Assembly (NCBI RefSeq): GCF_009649845.1
Contig: NZ_WJIE01000007.1
Span: forward strand, 124,001-188,000
DNA length: 64,000 nucleotides
From: Polyangium spumosum
Lineage (GTDB): Bacteria > Myxococcota_A > Polyangia > Polyangiales > Polyangiaceae
Direction: 5' to 3'
The position numbers were made by a program, and so were the translations under genes. The notes beneath the pieces were generated by a model. The model was given only the letters and a program-made list of their open reading frames with translations, was not told the origin of the DNA and searched no databases. This document shows, piece after piece, positions 25,113 through 33,901 of the stretch (its first letter is position 1; every line of letters starts with the position of its first letter).

Positions 25113-27173
25113 TTACTGCATTTGCTCTGGCGGCGGCATCGGTCCCCGGGGGCCCGGGGGCCGCAACCCCTTGGGCAAACGTGGCCTCGGCGGCCCGTCC
25201 TCCGGGCCTCCGCGCCTCGGCCCCTTGCGCGGGCCTCTGCCGCCGCCCTCCTCGGCCGGATCCTGGGCGCGCGACATCGGCGCCTCGTCCGTGTCGCTCC
25301 CGTCCTCGCCGCCGGCCCGATCCTCGGCTTCGGCCTTCTTGTCGTCGGCCTCGGCGTCGAACGCGAGCCGCTCCGCGAGCGGCATCTCGGGCAGCTCGAC
25401 GAGCGCGCCGTCCCCGAGGAAGGGCAGGATGTTGATGTACGCGTTCATGGCGTGACAAACCGAGTCTGTCCGGACATACCGTTCCCGCACGCTCCAGAAC
25501 ACGCCGCCCAGGGCCGCCTTCGGGTTCTTCACCACGAAATCGTTCTCGGGCGCGTAGGTGTATTGCATGATCTGCCGGACGGCGAAAACCACGGCGTCCT
25601 TGTAGGCGTCGCAGCTCTCCTTGCCCTTCTCCCTGCAGAACATGAACACCTCGCTCATGACCTCGGCGAGCCAGCCGGTGCCGCTGCTCGACAAGGAGCC
25701 CTTCCAGCGCCCGTGCCGGTAGGCGTCCTCGGGCCGCTTCCATTGCCGGCCGAGGAGCTCGCGCGAGCAGCGGAAGACGATGTCCTCGGTGCGTTTGTCG
25801 CCGCTCGCCCTGGTGAAATCGAGCAGCGAGAGGACGAGCCACGAGCTCGAGATCGGGTTCGGCTTGCGGTACTCGTCGCCGACGTAGCAGCCCTTCGCCT
25901 CGACCTTCTGGGCGAGGTACATCGCCGTGGTCGCGGCGGCGTCGAGGTATTTCGTCTCCTTCGTCGCGCGGTAGAGGCGCGAGAGCGCGGAGAGGACCTG
26001 CCCGGTGTAAAGCGTCGACTCCTTCGCGTGCACCTTCCACGGGCCGCCCTCGTGCTGGCTCAGCGCGGCGCGCACGGCGCCCGTGGGGAGCTGCATCGAA
26101 ATGAGCCAATCGCCGGCCTTGCGCGAGGCGTCGAGGTACTTCTTGTCCTGCGTGAGCGTGTGGAGCTCGAGCAGCGTGAAGATCGTCTTCGAGGTCGTGC
26201 CGACGACCAGCTTGCGCTCGGGTTTGCCGCGCTTGAGATCGAGCGTGTAGAAGAACCCGCCCGCGGTGTGGTCGCGCTCGTCGCGGCTCTGCATCGAGAG
26301 GAGGAACTCGGCCGCGCTCTTCGTCCGGTCGAGCAGGCTCTTGTCCTTCTTCATCGCGTGGAGCTTGAGGAGCGTGAAGCCCGTCGACGCCGTGTAAATG
26401 GTGTGGAGCTCGGGCTCGAACGCGTCGGCCGGCGCGTGATAGTACTTGTGCGCCCCCTTGTGCTCGGGGTCGAGCACGCGCAGGAGATACGCCTGCCCCT
26501 CGTCGATACGCTGCGCGAGCAGCCCCTTGTCGAACTTGCGCAGCGGGACGAGGCCGTGATCGAGCTCGAGCCCCTTGCCCTGGTGCTCGAGGATCGAGAC
26601 GCCGTGATCCGGCAGCTCGATGGCGATACGCCGCGGCCCGAGCGCCTCCTTCGTCCCGCCCCCGGAGGCGACGGCGCGGCGCGTGGCCTCCTTCAGGGCC
26701 ACACAAAGCGAGGCATCCGAGGCCTCGCCGCGCGCGACCTGCGCGCCCTCGTGATACCCCCACACGACGGCGCGGAATGGCTTCGGGGACTGCGTCGGCA
26801 GATCACAGGCCACGCTCTCGCCGGCCTTCTCCACCGCCGCGACCTTTCGCACGAAGCCGAGGACCCGATCACGAAAGACCTGGTTTTCGAGCGGCTCGGC
26901 CGCGCTCTCGGGCCCGGTGATCGTCGGATCCGGCACCTTGGACAGGTGCTCCTGGATCTTCTGATCGAAACGATCGTCGCGAACCGTGGGCCTGGGGAGC
27001 CTCGCCTTCTTTTTGTCGGGCGCCGCGGCCGCGCTCGCCGAGGCGCTCGGCGCGGGCGCCGCCTCGTTACCTTGTGCGCCTCGCTGGCAACCCGCGGCGC
27101 CCGAGAGGGAGAGCGCCGCCGCGGAGACCAGCGCCGAAAACCAGGTTATCGAAATGGAGCATCTTTGGCGCAT
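25113..27173 (-). CDS. Large lipoprotein with alpha/alpha-toroid-like repeats
   Basis: A 686-residue lipoprotein (LVSAAALSLSGAAGC). The body has repeated helical blocks with a recurring pattern such as TGFTLLKLHAMKKDKSLLDR, TIFTLLELHTLTQDKKYLDA and QVLSALSRLYRATKETKYLD, spaced about 70-90 residues apart. This matches the (alpha/alpha)6 toroid of glycan-processing and prenyltransferase-like proteins. I cannot name the enzyme. The C-terminus ends in a Pro/Arg-rich tail (RPRLPKGLRPPGPRGPMPPP). The ATG at 27173 is chosen because it gives a normal lipoprotein signal; an upstream in-frame start exists at 27209. Confidence 0.72.
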   Translation of the reverse strand: MRQRCSISITWFSALVSAAALSLSGAAGCQRGAQGNEAAPAPSASASAAAAPDKKKARLPRPTVRDDRFDQKIQEHLSKVPDPTITGPESAAEPLENQVFRDRVLGFVRKVAAVEKAGESVACDLPTQSPKPFRAVVWGYHEGAQVARGEASDASLCVALKEATRRAVASGGGTKEALGPRRIAIELPDHGVSILEHQGKGLELDHGLVPLRKFDKGLLAQRIDEGQAYLLRVLDPEHKGAHKYYHAPADAFEPELHTIYTASTGFTLLKLHAMKKDKSLLDRTKSAAEFLLSMQSRDERDHTAGGFFYTLDLKRGKPERKLVVGTTSKTIFTLLELHTLTQDKKYLDASRKAGDWLISMQLPTGAVRAALSQHEGGPWKVHAKESTLYTGQVLSALSRLYRATKETKYLDAAATTAMYLAQKVEAKGCYVGDEYRKPNPISSSWLVLSLLDFTRASGDKRTEDIVFRCSRELLGRQWKRPEDAYRHGRWKGSLSSSGTGWLAEVMSEVFMFCREKGKESCDAYKDAVVFAVRQIMQYTYAPENDFVVKNPKAALGGVFWSVRERYVRTDSVCHAMNAYINILPFLGDGALVELPEMPLAERLAFDAEADDKKAEAEDRAGGEDGSDTDEAPMSRAQDPAEEGGGRGPRKGPRRGGPEDGPPRPRLPKGLRPPGPRGPMPPPEQMQ

Positions 27174-27483
27174 GGAAAGGTCCGGGAAGGGAACTCCGAC
27201 CCTTACCAAGGATCAAGGGTCCGCGCAAGGCAGCACGAAATCGTCGCGGGCCCCTCGGCGCCACCGTGGACGGAGGCGCGCGGCGCTGCGATGAGCATCT
27301 CACACGACCCAGCCCGCGTGGCATTTCACCATTGACGCAGCGCAGGGGCCATTTGGTGCGACACGCGTGCACATCGGCGCCTCGAACACCTCGTGCCCGC
27401 GCCTTGACACCCTGGAGGCGCGTCGGTTAGGTAGGAAGACTTTTATTCCTTCATCTTGTGTGAAGGACGAAGGGAGCGACTCG
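27174..27483. other. 310-bp divergent intergenic region
   Basis: No gene is supported here. It separates the helical-repeat lipoprotein (minus) from the beta-propeller lipoprotein (plus). It contains a candidate promoter at 27404-27432, a short inverted repeat CCTTCA/TGAAGG near 27447-27466, and the ribosome site AGGGAG before the ATG at 27484. Nothing else stands out. Confidence 0.6.
27404..27432 (+). promoter_or_regulatory. Candidate sigma-70 promoter for the beta-propeller gene
   Basis: A consensus -35 TTGACA (27404-27409) is followed after 17 bases by TTAGGT (27427-27432), a weak -10 match. It lies 52 bases before the ATG at 27484. The -35 is convincing, the -10 is not. Confidence 0.45.
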
Positions 27484-30400
27484 ATGCGCAGCTTCTTGAA
27501 TCGTGGTCCCGTGGCACGGACGGCGGGTCTTTTGACGGCGCTCTTGTTCGTGGCCGGGCCGGGATGCGCCACGAATACGGGTGATGCAGGCGAGAAGACC
27601 GGCGAGGCCGAGCTGGAGGCCAAAGGGCCGACCTCGTTCCTGTCGGCCGATGACCCGAGTTATCGGATCGTCTGGGGCGAGGAGGAGGAAGAAGAAGAGG
27701 AGGAGGAGGAAGAAGAAGAGGAGGAGGAAGAAGAGGAGCAGGAGCTCGAGGAGGGCGACATCTACCGTGTCATGAACAATGGCACCCTCCTGAACCTCAA
27801 CTGGTACCGCGGCCTGCAGGTCATCGACGTCAGTGACGTGACCGAGCCGAAGGTCGTCGGCCAGCTCCAGGTCGGCGGCAGCCCGGTCGAGATGTACGTC
27901 GACGGGACGCGCGCGATCCTCCTGATGAACGACTGGTACGGCTACAAGGGCAAGCCGAACAGCCTCGAGATCGACTCGACCTCGGGCGGCACCGTGCTGC
28001 TCGTCGACATCTCGGTCCCCTCGAAGCCCGTGCTTTTGTCGCAGTACGACGTGCCCGGCTACATCCAGACGAGCCGCTACGCGAACGGCGCCACGCAAGA
28101 CGCGCTGTTCGTCGCGGCGAGCCACTATGATTGGTTCATCAACGATCAGGGCTCCTGGGAGTGGATCCTCGGCAGCACGGTGAAGAGCTTCGACGTCGGG
28201 CAGACGGCGATGACCGAGAAGAGCGAGCTCGCGCTCGGCGGCTACGTCTCGGCCATCCACGCGGAGAACGAGGTGCTGCTCGTGGCGCGTGAGCAGGACT
28301 GGTGGTCGTCGCAGAAGAGCGACGTCGCGGTCATCGACATCTCCGACAACCTCGGCACGATGGTCCCGCGCGACGAGGTGTCCGTCGACGGCTACATCCG
28401 GTCGCAGTTCCACATGGACTACCGGAACAACCAGGTCCGCATCTTCTCGGGCCCGCAATGGGGCTGGGGCCAGCAGAGCTACCTGCAGACGTTCGACGCG
28501 ACGAACCTCGACGACCTCGTGCCGATCAGCAAGGTGCCCTTCGGCTCGGACATGAGCCTGTTCGCCGCGGTCTTCCTCGACGATCGCGCGTTCGCCGTGA
28601 CGTACCGCAACTTCGACCCGTTCCACGCCTTCTCGATTGCTCCGGACGGCCAGGCCGTGGAGAAGAGCGAGTTCATCGTCTCGGGCTGGAACGACTTCTT
28701 CCGGCCCGCCTTCAGCAACACGCGCCTCGTCGGCATCGGCGTCGACGATCAGAACGGCCGCAAGCTCGCCGTCAGCCTCTACGACATCACGGACCTCGAG
28801 AACCCGAACCCGCTCGTCGCGCGCCAGGAGGTGCAGGGCGACGACTACGGCTGGAACTGGTCCGAGGCGAACTGGGACCACCGCGCCTTCAGCGTGCTGC
28901 ACAACGCGGTCAGCGTGCAGGCGCCGACGGGCGAGACGGAGACGGGCCTCGTGCTGCTGCCGTTCTCCGGCTACAAGGTCGTGAACGGATCCTGGTCGTA
29001 CGAGTCCGCCGTCCAGATCTTCACGTTCTCGCCGACGTCGGTGACGCGCCGCGGGCTCATGGCGCACCCCGACCAGGTCCGCCGCGCGTTCAAGCTCGAT
29101 CCGACGAACGGGGCGAACCTCTCGGAGACGAAGCTCCGCATCTGGGATCAATCGGATCTCGACGCGCCCGAGAAGGTCGGCGAGCTCGAGCTCGCGCCGG
29201 ACTACAGCCGCGTCTGGGTCTACGACGATCACCGCGCGCGCCTGCGCGGCCCGGACTTCGACGATTACTGGTACTATTACGACCCGGACGCGAAGGCGAA
29301 GATCGAGATCATCGACGAGGACGAGCCCGCCGACACCGGCACGCCCGTCGCCACCTTCGAGGTCCCGGCGAGCGCGCAGTACTATCAGGTGGGTGATCTG
29401 TTCGTCGCGATGAGCGGCCGATGGGTCAACTATCCGAGCTACGAGACGACGATCAAGGTGTGGGATCTCTCCGATCCCGAGGAGCCCGTGGAGGCCGGGA
29501 CGCTCGTCACGACGGAGCTGCCCTACTCCTATTCCTACGCCTACGGCAGCAGCGCCGGCATCGTCGGCAAGAAGACGCTCGGGTTCGTCACGTCCACCCG
29601 GGTGCAGGGCGAGAGGATCGAGGACGTCGAGGTCTGCAACCGCTCCTACTGGGGCTATTCGTCCTGCCGCGGTCAGGAGGGCTGCACGTTCTTCGCGGGT
29701 CGTCAGAACTGCAAGACCCTCGACGGCGGCGCGCTCGATTACTGCAATGGTGGCTTCGCGCAATGCACCGACCACGCCGACGCGGAGACGACCTGCGTGG
29801 AGGTCGATCCGAGCCAGGTGCCGGGGCTCTACGCGTACTGCTACGGCGACGGCTACGACGCGATCCGCCAGCGCACGAAGGCGCAGCTCCGGCTCATCAA
29901 CTTCTCGAACCCGTCGCAGCCGACCGTCCTCGCGCCGATCGACCTGACCCCCGGACAAACCGACGAGTACGTCGCGGCCAGCGGCCTGGATGACGACATC
30001 TACGTGACGATCAAGAGGTCGGCGTCCGTGCAGGGCGACACGCGACCCTACGCGCGGTACTTCCTGAAGAAGCTCGACCTGAAGAAGCCCGCGCAGCCGG
30101 ACCTCGAGGACGAGATCAACGTGCCGGGCACGATCCTCGCGAAGAAGGGCAACACGATCTTCACGAGAGACGCGGTCTGGGGCGAGCAGTTCATCGAGAC
30201 GGCCGTCGCGAAGCTGAAGCTCAAGGGCAAGAAGGCCGAGCTCGAGAACAAGCACCACTTCGCGGGTCGCTCGGTCGGCGGGCTCCTCATCGACGACGGC
30301 GATCGGCCCGTCGCCGCGCACAACCTCGTGTGGGAGAACTACAGCTACTACACGAACAACAATGACCGGTTCAGCGTCCTCGTGCCCCAGGGCGGCCATG

Positions 30401-30681
30401 CCAATGGGTTCACGGTCGCGTCGAACGTGAAGCGCCCGCAATACGCGTCGCTGATGAGCGTCGACGAGCACCGCGCCTTCTTCAGCCTGAACGGCGGCGT
30501 GCTCATGGCGAACCTGGACGATCCGGCGAACCCGACCTCCACGGCATTCTTCCCGGGTTGGAGCTGGTACTACAGCGTGGTGCCGATCGTCGACGGCGAC
30601 GAGGTGCTGATCGCGTCGGGCCGCTACGGCATCCACGAGGCGGACCTCGACACGTACAACCTGCTCACGAGCGGCAACTAA
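27484..30681 (+). CDS. Secreted beta-propeller lipoprotein with poly-Glu run
   Basis: A 1065-residue lipoprotein (GLLTALLFVAGPGC) of the secreted beta-propeller type (PF09826-like). Repeating blade signatures include QVIDVSDVTEPKVVGQL, LLVDISVPSKPVLLSQY, LYDITDLENPNPLVARQ and VWDLSDPEEPVEAGTLV. A Cys-rich insert lies near 29630-29860 (CNRSYWGYSSCRGQEGCTFF). Residues 66-85 are 20 consecutive Glu. The protein is Asp-rich overall and may bind divalent cations at the cell surface, which is inference. The ATG at 27484 has a good ribosome site. It stands alone, with no operon partner. Confidence 0.85.
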   Translation: MRSFLNRGPVARTAGLLTALLFVAGPGCATNTGDAGEKTGEAELEAKGPTSFLSADDPSYRIVWGEEEEEEEEEEEEEEEEEEEEQELEEGDIYRVMNNGTLLNLNWYRGLQVIDVSDVTEPKVVGQLQVGGSPVEMYVDGTRAILLMNDWYGYKGKPNSLEIDSTSGGTVLLVDISVPSKPVLLSQYDVPGYIQTSRYANGATQDALFVAASHYDWFINDQGSWEWILGSTVKSFDVGQTAMTEKSELALGGYVSAIHAENEVLLVAREQDWWSSQKSDVAVIDISDNLGTMVPRDEVSVDGYIRSQFHMDYRNNQVRIFSGPQWGWGQQSYLQTFDATNLDDLVPISKVPFGSDMSLFAAVFLDDRAFAVTYRNFDPFHAFSIAPDGQAVEKSEFIVSGWNDFFRPAFSNTRLVGIGVDDQNGRKLAVSLYDITDLENPNPLVARQEVQGDDYGWNWSEANWDHRAFSVLHNAVSVQAPTGETETGLVLLPFSGYKVVNGSWSYESAVQIFTFSPTSVTRRGLMAHPDQVRRAFKLDPTNGANLSETKLRIWDQSDLDAPEKVGELELAPDYSRVWVYDDHRARLRGPDFDDYWYYYDPDAKAKIEIIDEDEPADTGTPVATFEVPASAQYYQVGDLFVAMSGRWVNYPSYETTIKVWDLSDPEEPVEAGTLVTTELPYSYSYAYGSSAGIVGKKTLGFVTSTRVQGERIEDVEVCNRSYWGYSSCRGQEGCTFFAGRQNCKTLDGGALDYCNGGFAQCTDHADAETTCVEVDPSQVPGLYAYCYGDGYDAIRQRTKAQLRLINFSNPSQPTVLAPIDLTPGQTDEYVAASGLDDDIYVTIKRSASVQGDTRPYARYFLKKLDLKKPAQPDLEDEINVPGTILAKKGNTIFTRDAVWGEQFIETAVAKLKLKGKKAELENKHHFAGRSVGGLLIDDGDRPVAAHNLVWENYSYYTNNNDRFSVLVPQGGHANGFTVASNVKRPQYASLMSVDEHRAFFSLNGGVLMANLDDPANPTSTAFFPGWSWYYSVVPIVDGDEVLIASGRYGIHEADLDTYNLLTSGN
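27679..27738 (+). repeat. GAG/GAA trinucleotide run coding 20 Glu
   Basis: Twenty consecutive Glu codons, a mixture of GAG and GAA in blocks of two to four (14 in 27679-27720, 6 in 27721-27738), inside the beta-propeller gene just after the lipoprotein N-terminus. Repeats of this kind are prone to length change, so the length may vary between strains. Confidence 0.9.
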
Positions 30682-30732
30682 CTCGCCTCGTCTCCTCGCG
30701 CGTGGGGGGTTCGGCCCCCCGCGCCCCCGCCA

Positions 30733-30762
30733 TTGACACTCCCCGCCCCATGGGCCCATGAT
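30733..30762 (+). promoter_or_regulatory. Candidate sigma-70 promoter for the small membrane protein
   Basis: TTGACA (30733-30738), an 18-base spacer and CATGAT (30757-30762, four of six matches to TATAAT) precede the ATG at 30804 by 41 bases. This is one of the better promoter-like sites in the window. Confidence 0.5.
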
Positions 30763-30803
30763 GCGGCCCCGACGCACCCCTCCATCCACTCTCCGGGAAC
30801 CGC

Positions 30804-31277
30804 ATGAGCAAACGCAAAGAGCTTTCGTACAAATGGGTCATCATCGGCGGCGGCGTCATCATGACGCTCCACTTCGTGATGCGCCTCCTGCTCGCCGGCG
30901 GCGTCTCGGCCTCGATCATCGGCAGCTACGGGCCCGACACCGGCCGCCTCGTGATCGCCGGCATCGTGGCGTTGGTCTCGTACTTCGTCGGCGGGATCCT
31001 CATCGGCATCTTCAGCCCCGGGGAGACGGTCAAGGAGCCCGCCCTCGCGACGTTCATGGCGATCCTCCCGAACGCCATGCACACGATCATCTGGCACATC
31101 GAGTACAACTACTCGATGGCCGGCGTGCCCCTCGGCCTGCTCACGACGTTCGCCATCGGCATCCTCATGGCCGTCGCAGGCGCATGGATCGGCGAGAAGG
31201 TCCAGGGCCGGACCGTCGAAAAGCTGCGCGAAGAGGGCGAGCTGCCGCCCGCGAAGCCCTCGAGCGACACGAACTGA
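30804..31277 (+). CDS. Small integral membrane protein
   Basis: A 157-residue protein with about four hydrophobic segments: WVIIGGGVIMTLHFVMRLLL, LVIAGIVALVSYFVGGILIG, a weaker one around FMAILPNAMHTIIWHIEY, and LGLLTTFAIGILMAVAGAWI. The tail is charged and cytosolic-looking. No family recognised. It lies between the beta-propeller gene and the kinase gene but is 99 bases from the kinase start, so it may be transcribed separately. Confidence 0.8.
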   Translation: MSKRKELSYKWVIIGGGVIMTLHFVMRLLLAGGVSASIIGSYGPDTGRLVIAGIVALVSYFVGGILIGIFSPGETVKEPALATFMAILPNAMHTIIWHIEYNYSMAGVPLGLLTTFAIGILMAVAGAWIGEKVQGRTVEKLREEGELPPAKPSSDTN

Positions 31278-31376
31278 GCGGTCTTTCCCGCCTCCGCGCG
31301 CAAACCTTCCGTCCACCACCTCCCCTCACGACACATACGATCCAGGAACCGATCTCGTGGTATCCTGGGTTCCATC

Positions 31377-32873
31377 GTGACCGTCATTGCCGAGGGACAG
31401 CTCATCGCCGGAAAGATCCGCCTCGAGCGCCCGCTCGCACGAGGCGGCATGGGCGCCGTCTGGATCGCCCACCACCTCAAGCTCGATCGGGCCGTGGCCG
31501 TGAAGTTCATGGAGCCGGCCCTCGCCGCCTCCGAGGTCGCGCGCGCCCGCTTCGAACGCGAGGCGCGCGCCGCGGCGCAGATCCAGAGCGCCCACGTCGT
31601 CGAGGTGCACGACTACGGCGTCGAGGGCGAAACACCCTACATCGTGATGGAGCTGCTCCGCGGCGAAGACCTCGCCGCGCGCCTCGACAAACGCGGCAAG
31701 CTCGACCTCGCCGAGGCCCTCCGCGTCACCCAGCCGATCTGCAAGGCCCTCCGCCGCGCCCACGAGCTCGGCCTCGTGCACCGCGACCTCAAGCCCGGCA
31801 ACGTCTTCCTCGCGCGGCAAGACGACGAGGAGATCGTCAAGCTGCTCGACTTCGGCATCGCCAAAGCCGTGACCCCCGGGACACCACAATCCGGCGACGT
31901 CACGCGCTCGGGCAACCTCGTCGGCTCGCCGCTCTACATGAGCCCCGAGCAGATCCGGAAATCGAAGGAGGTCGACCACCGCAGTGATCTCTGGTCCCTC
32001 GGCGTGATCCTCTACCAGATGCTCACGGGCAGGACGCCGTTCGTCGAGGACGAGGTCGGCGCGGTGCTCGTGGCGATCTGCACCGATCCGATCCCGAGAC
32101 CCTCGAGCCTCACGCCCGAGCTCGGCCCCGAGGTGGACCGCTTCTTCGATCGTGCCCTCGCCCGCGACCCGGCCGAGCGCTTCCAGAGCTCGCGCGAGCT
32201 CATCGAGGCCCTCGAGGCGCTCGCCACGAAATGCGCCGCGCCGACGACACGCGCCGCGGACGCCGCATGTTGCTCGAGCCCCAGGCTCGACGCGACCGCC
32301 GAGGCCCCGAGCCCCGCGCCCCGTACGGTCGAGAAAAACGCCGTCGCCCTCGCCGAGACGATGCAGGCGCCCGAAGGGCCGGGCACGCTCACGCTCTCGC
32401 CCTCGGGCCGGACGCAGCAGGACGCGAGGACGCAGAAGGATCGGCCGCGGAGGTTCGCCGCCGCAGCGGCCGGTGTGCTCGCGCTCGGCGCCGTCGGGTG
32501 GGTCTACCTCGGCCCGACCGCGCCGGCGCACGAGAACGAGGCGCACGTGGACGAGGCGTGCGTGGACGGCCCGGGGAGCCCGACATTGCCCCTGCCGCCG
32601 CCCGTGACCGAGCCCGAGGCGCCCACGCCGCCCACGCCCACGCCCGAGGCGGCCCCGCAGCCGCCGCCGGAGGGGGTCGCCGAGGCCGAATCCCAGAAGC
32701 GAGCGCCGACCGAGGCGAACGTTCGGATCGACAAACCGTTCGTCCCTGCCAAACCCTCGCCCGCAAAGGCGGACGCGGACGGGAAAGACGAGCCCGCGCA
32801 GGCCCCGACGCCGAACGACGACGACGAGCTGCTCGGCCTTTCGAAGCCCGCCGCGCCGCAGCCCCTCCGATGA
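31377..32873 (+). CDS. Membrane-anchored Ser/Thr protein kinase
   Basis: A 498-residue Hanks-type kinase starting at GTG 31377. The kinase domain has PLARGGMGAVW, catalytic Lys43 (VAVKFM), HRDLKPGN at 135-142, DFG at 158-160, GSPLYMSPEQ and SDLWSLGVILYQML. A variable linker is followed by one transmembrane helix (AAAAGVLALGAVGWVYLG, about residues 362-379) and a Pro/Ala/Glu-rich extracytoplasmic tail. It is the first gene of a three-gene operon whose members overlap by ATGA and TTGA, so it likely acts with the PEGA-type protein and the MopE-type lipoprotein downstream. Its tail lacks a recognisable sensor domain. Confidence 0.93.
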   Translation: MTVIAEGQLIAGKIRLERPLARGGMGAVWIAHHLKLDRAVAVKFMEPALAASEVARARFEREARAAAQIQSAHVVEVHDYGVEGETPYIVMELLRGEDLAARLDKRGKLDLAEALRVTQPICKALRRAHELGLVHRDLKPGNVFLARQDDEEIVKLLDFGIAKAVTPGTPQSGDVTRSGNLVGSPLYMSPEQIRKSKEVDHRSDLWSLGVILYQMLTGRTPFVEDEVGAVLVAICTDPIPRPSSLTPELGPEVDRFFDRALARDPAERFQSSRELIEALEALATKCAAPTTRAADAACCSSPRLDATAEAPSPAPRTVEKNAVALAETMQAPEGPGTLTLSPSGRTQQDARTQKDRPRRFAAAAAGVLALGAVGWVYLGPTAPAHENEAHVDEACVDGPGSPTLPLPPPVTEPEAPTPPTPTPEAAPQPPPEGVAEAESQKRAPTEANVRIDKPFVPAKPSPAKADADGKDEPAQAPTPNDDDELLGLSKPAAPQPLR

Positions 32874-33901
32874 TCCGAAGCGGTCGCGTCTTGCTCGCCG
32901 GAGCCGCCCTGGCCGCGACGCTGACCCTCCCCGCGAGATCGGAGGCGGACGAGCCGCCGAAGGACGAGACGACGAGCGCGCCGCCCCCGGGCCCCTCCGA
33001 GGAGGAAGAGCGCGAGCAGAAGCGCACGATCGCCCTCGAAAAAGGCCGCCGCGCGATGCAGCTCTTCCGCGCCGCCAAATACGCCGAGGCCTATCCGCTG
33101 TTCCGCGACGCCAACGAGCAATTCCACACGCCGCAGCTCGTGCTTTACATGGCCCGGTGCCAGGACAAACGCGGCAAGCTGCTCGAGGCGCGCGCGCTCT
33201 ACGAGCGGACGCTCGCCGAGACGTTGCCGGAGAACCCGTCGGAGTCACTGCTCCGGGCGCGGCAAGCGGCGACGGCGGAGCTCGGGCCGGTGCGCCTGCG
33301 CATCCCGACGCTCGCGGTCGACGTGCGCGGACCGCCGCCCGCGGAGGTGACGATCTTCGTGGACGGCGAGCTCTGGCCGCTGGGCGAGCCACGCGAGCTC
33401 GATCCGGGCAAACACGAGGTCGAGGCGCTGTCGCGCAGCGGCGCGCGGACGAACCGGGAGGTGGAGCTGCCCGAGGGCCGCAGCGTGTCGATCGTGCTGC
33501 GCCTCGGCCTCTTCGCGAAGAGCGTGGAGCGGACGATCGAGCCCACGCCGCCGGAGCCCACGAGGCCGGTGTGGAGCGTCGTCGCCGCGAGTGGGCTCTT
33601 TTCGATCGGCGCGTTCGCGCTCGTGACGGGCGTGGTGATGGGCGGGCTCACGCTCGATCGGAGAGCCGTGCTCGAGCGGGAATGCGTGCAGCAGCGCTGC
33701 ACGCCGTCGGGCTTCGATGCGTACGAGCAGACGAAGACGTACGCGTCGGTCTCGAACCTGGGGCTCGGCGCGGCGGCGCTCGCGGCCGCGGCGGGGGCCG
33801 GCGTGCTTCTTTTCGTGCCGAGCTCGAAGCCTGCCGCGCGCGGCGCGAGCGTGGAGCTCTTGGTCGGGGGCCCGTTCGTCGGCGCGCGGGGCGTGTTTTG
33901 A
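32870..33901 (+). CDS. PEGA/TPR-like membrane protein of the kinase operon
   Basis: A 343-residue envelope protein. It has a signal peptide (VLLAGAALAATLTLPARSEA), a helical TPR-like region (ALEKGRRAMQLFRAAKYAEA), and a PEGA-like beta domain (VTIFVDGELWPLGEPRELDP and KHEVEALSRSGARTNREVEL). Two hydrophobic segments follow, VVAASGLFSIGAFALVTGVV and LGLGAAALAAAAGAGVLLFV. PEGA domains usually bind surface polysaccharide or protein. The ATG at 32870 overlaps the kinase stop (ATGA), so translation is coupled and the two gene products are probably partners. Confidence 0.82.
   Translation: MIRSGRVLLAGAALAATLTLPARSEADEPPKDETTSAPPPGPSEEEEREQKRTIALEKGRRAMQLFRAAKYAEAYPLFRDANEQFHTPQLVLYMARCQDKRGKLLEARALYERTLAETLPENPSESLLRARQAATAELGPVRLRIPTLAVDVRGPPPAEVTIFVDGELWPLGEPRELDPGKHEVEALSRSGARTNREVELPEGRSVSIVLRLGLFAKSVERTIEPTPPEPTRPVWSVVAASGLFSIGAFALVTGVVMGGLTLDRRAVLERECVQQRCTPSGFDAYEQTKTYASVSNLGLGAAALAAAAGAGVLLFVPSSKPAARGASVELLVGGPFVGARGVF

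Noticed and set aside
27451..30789. A 1112-codon open frame antisense to the beta-propeller gene
   Set aside because: High GC leaves long antisense frames open. The translation is Arg/Val/Asp-rich without domains or a signal, while the plus-strand protein has clear repeats and a signal peptide.
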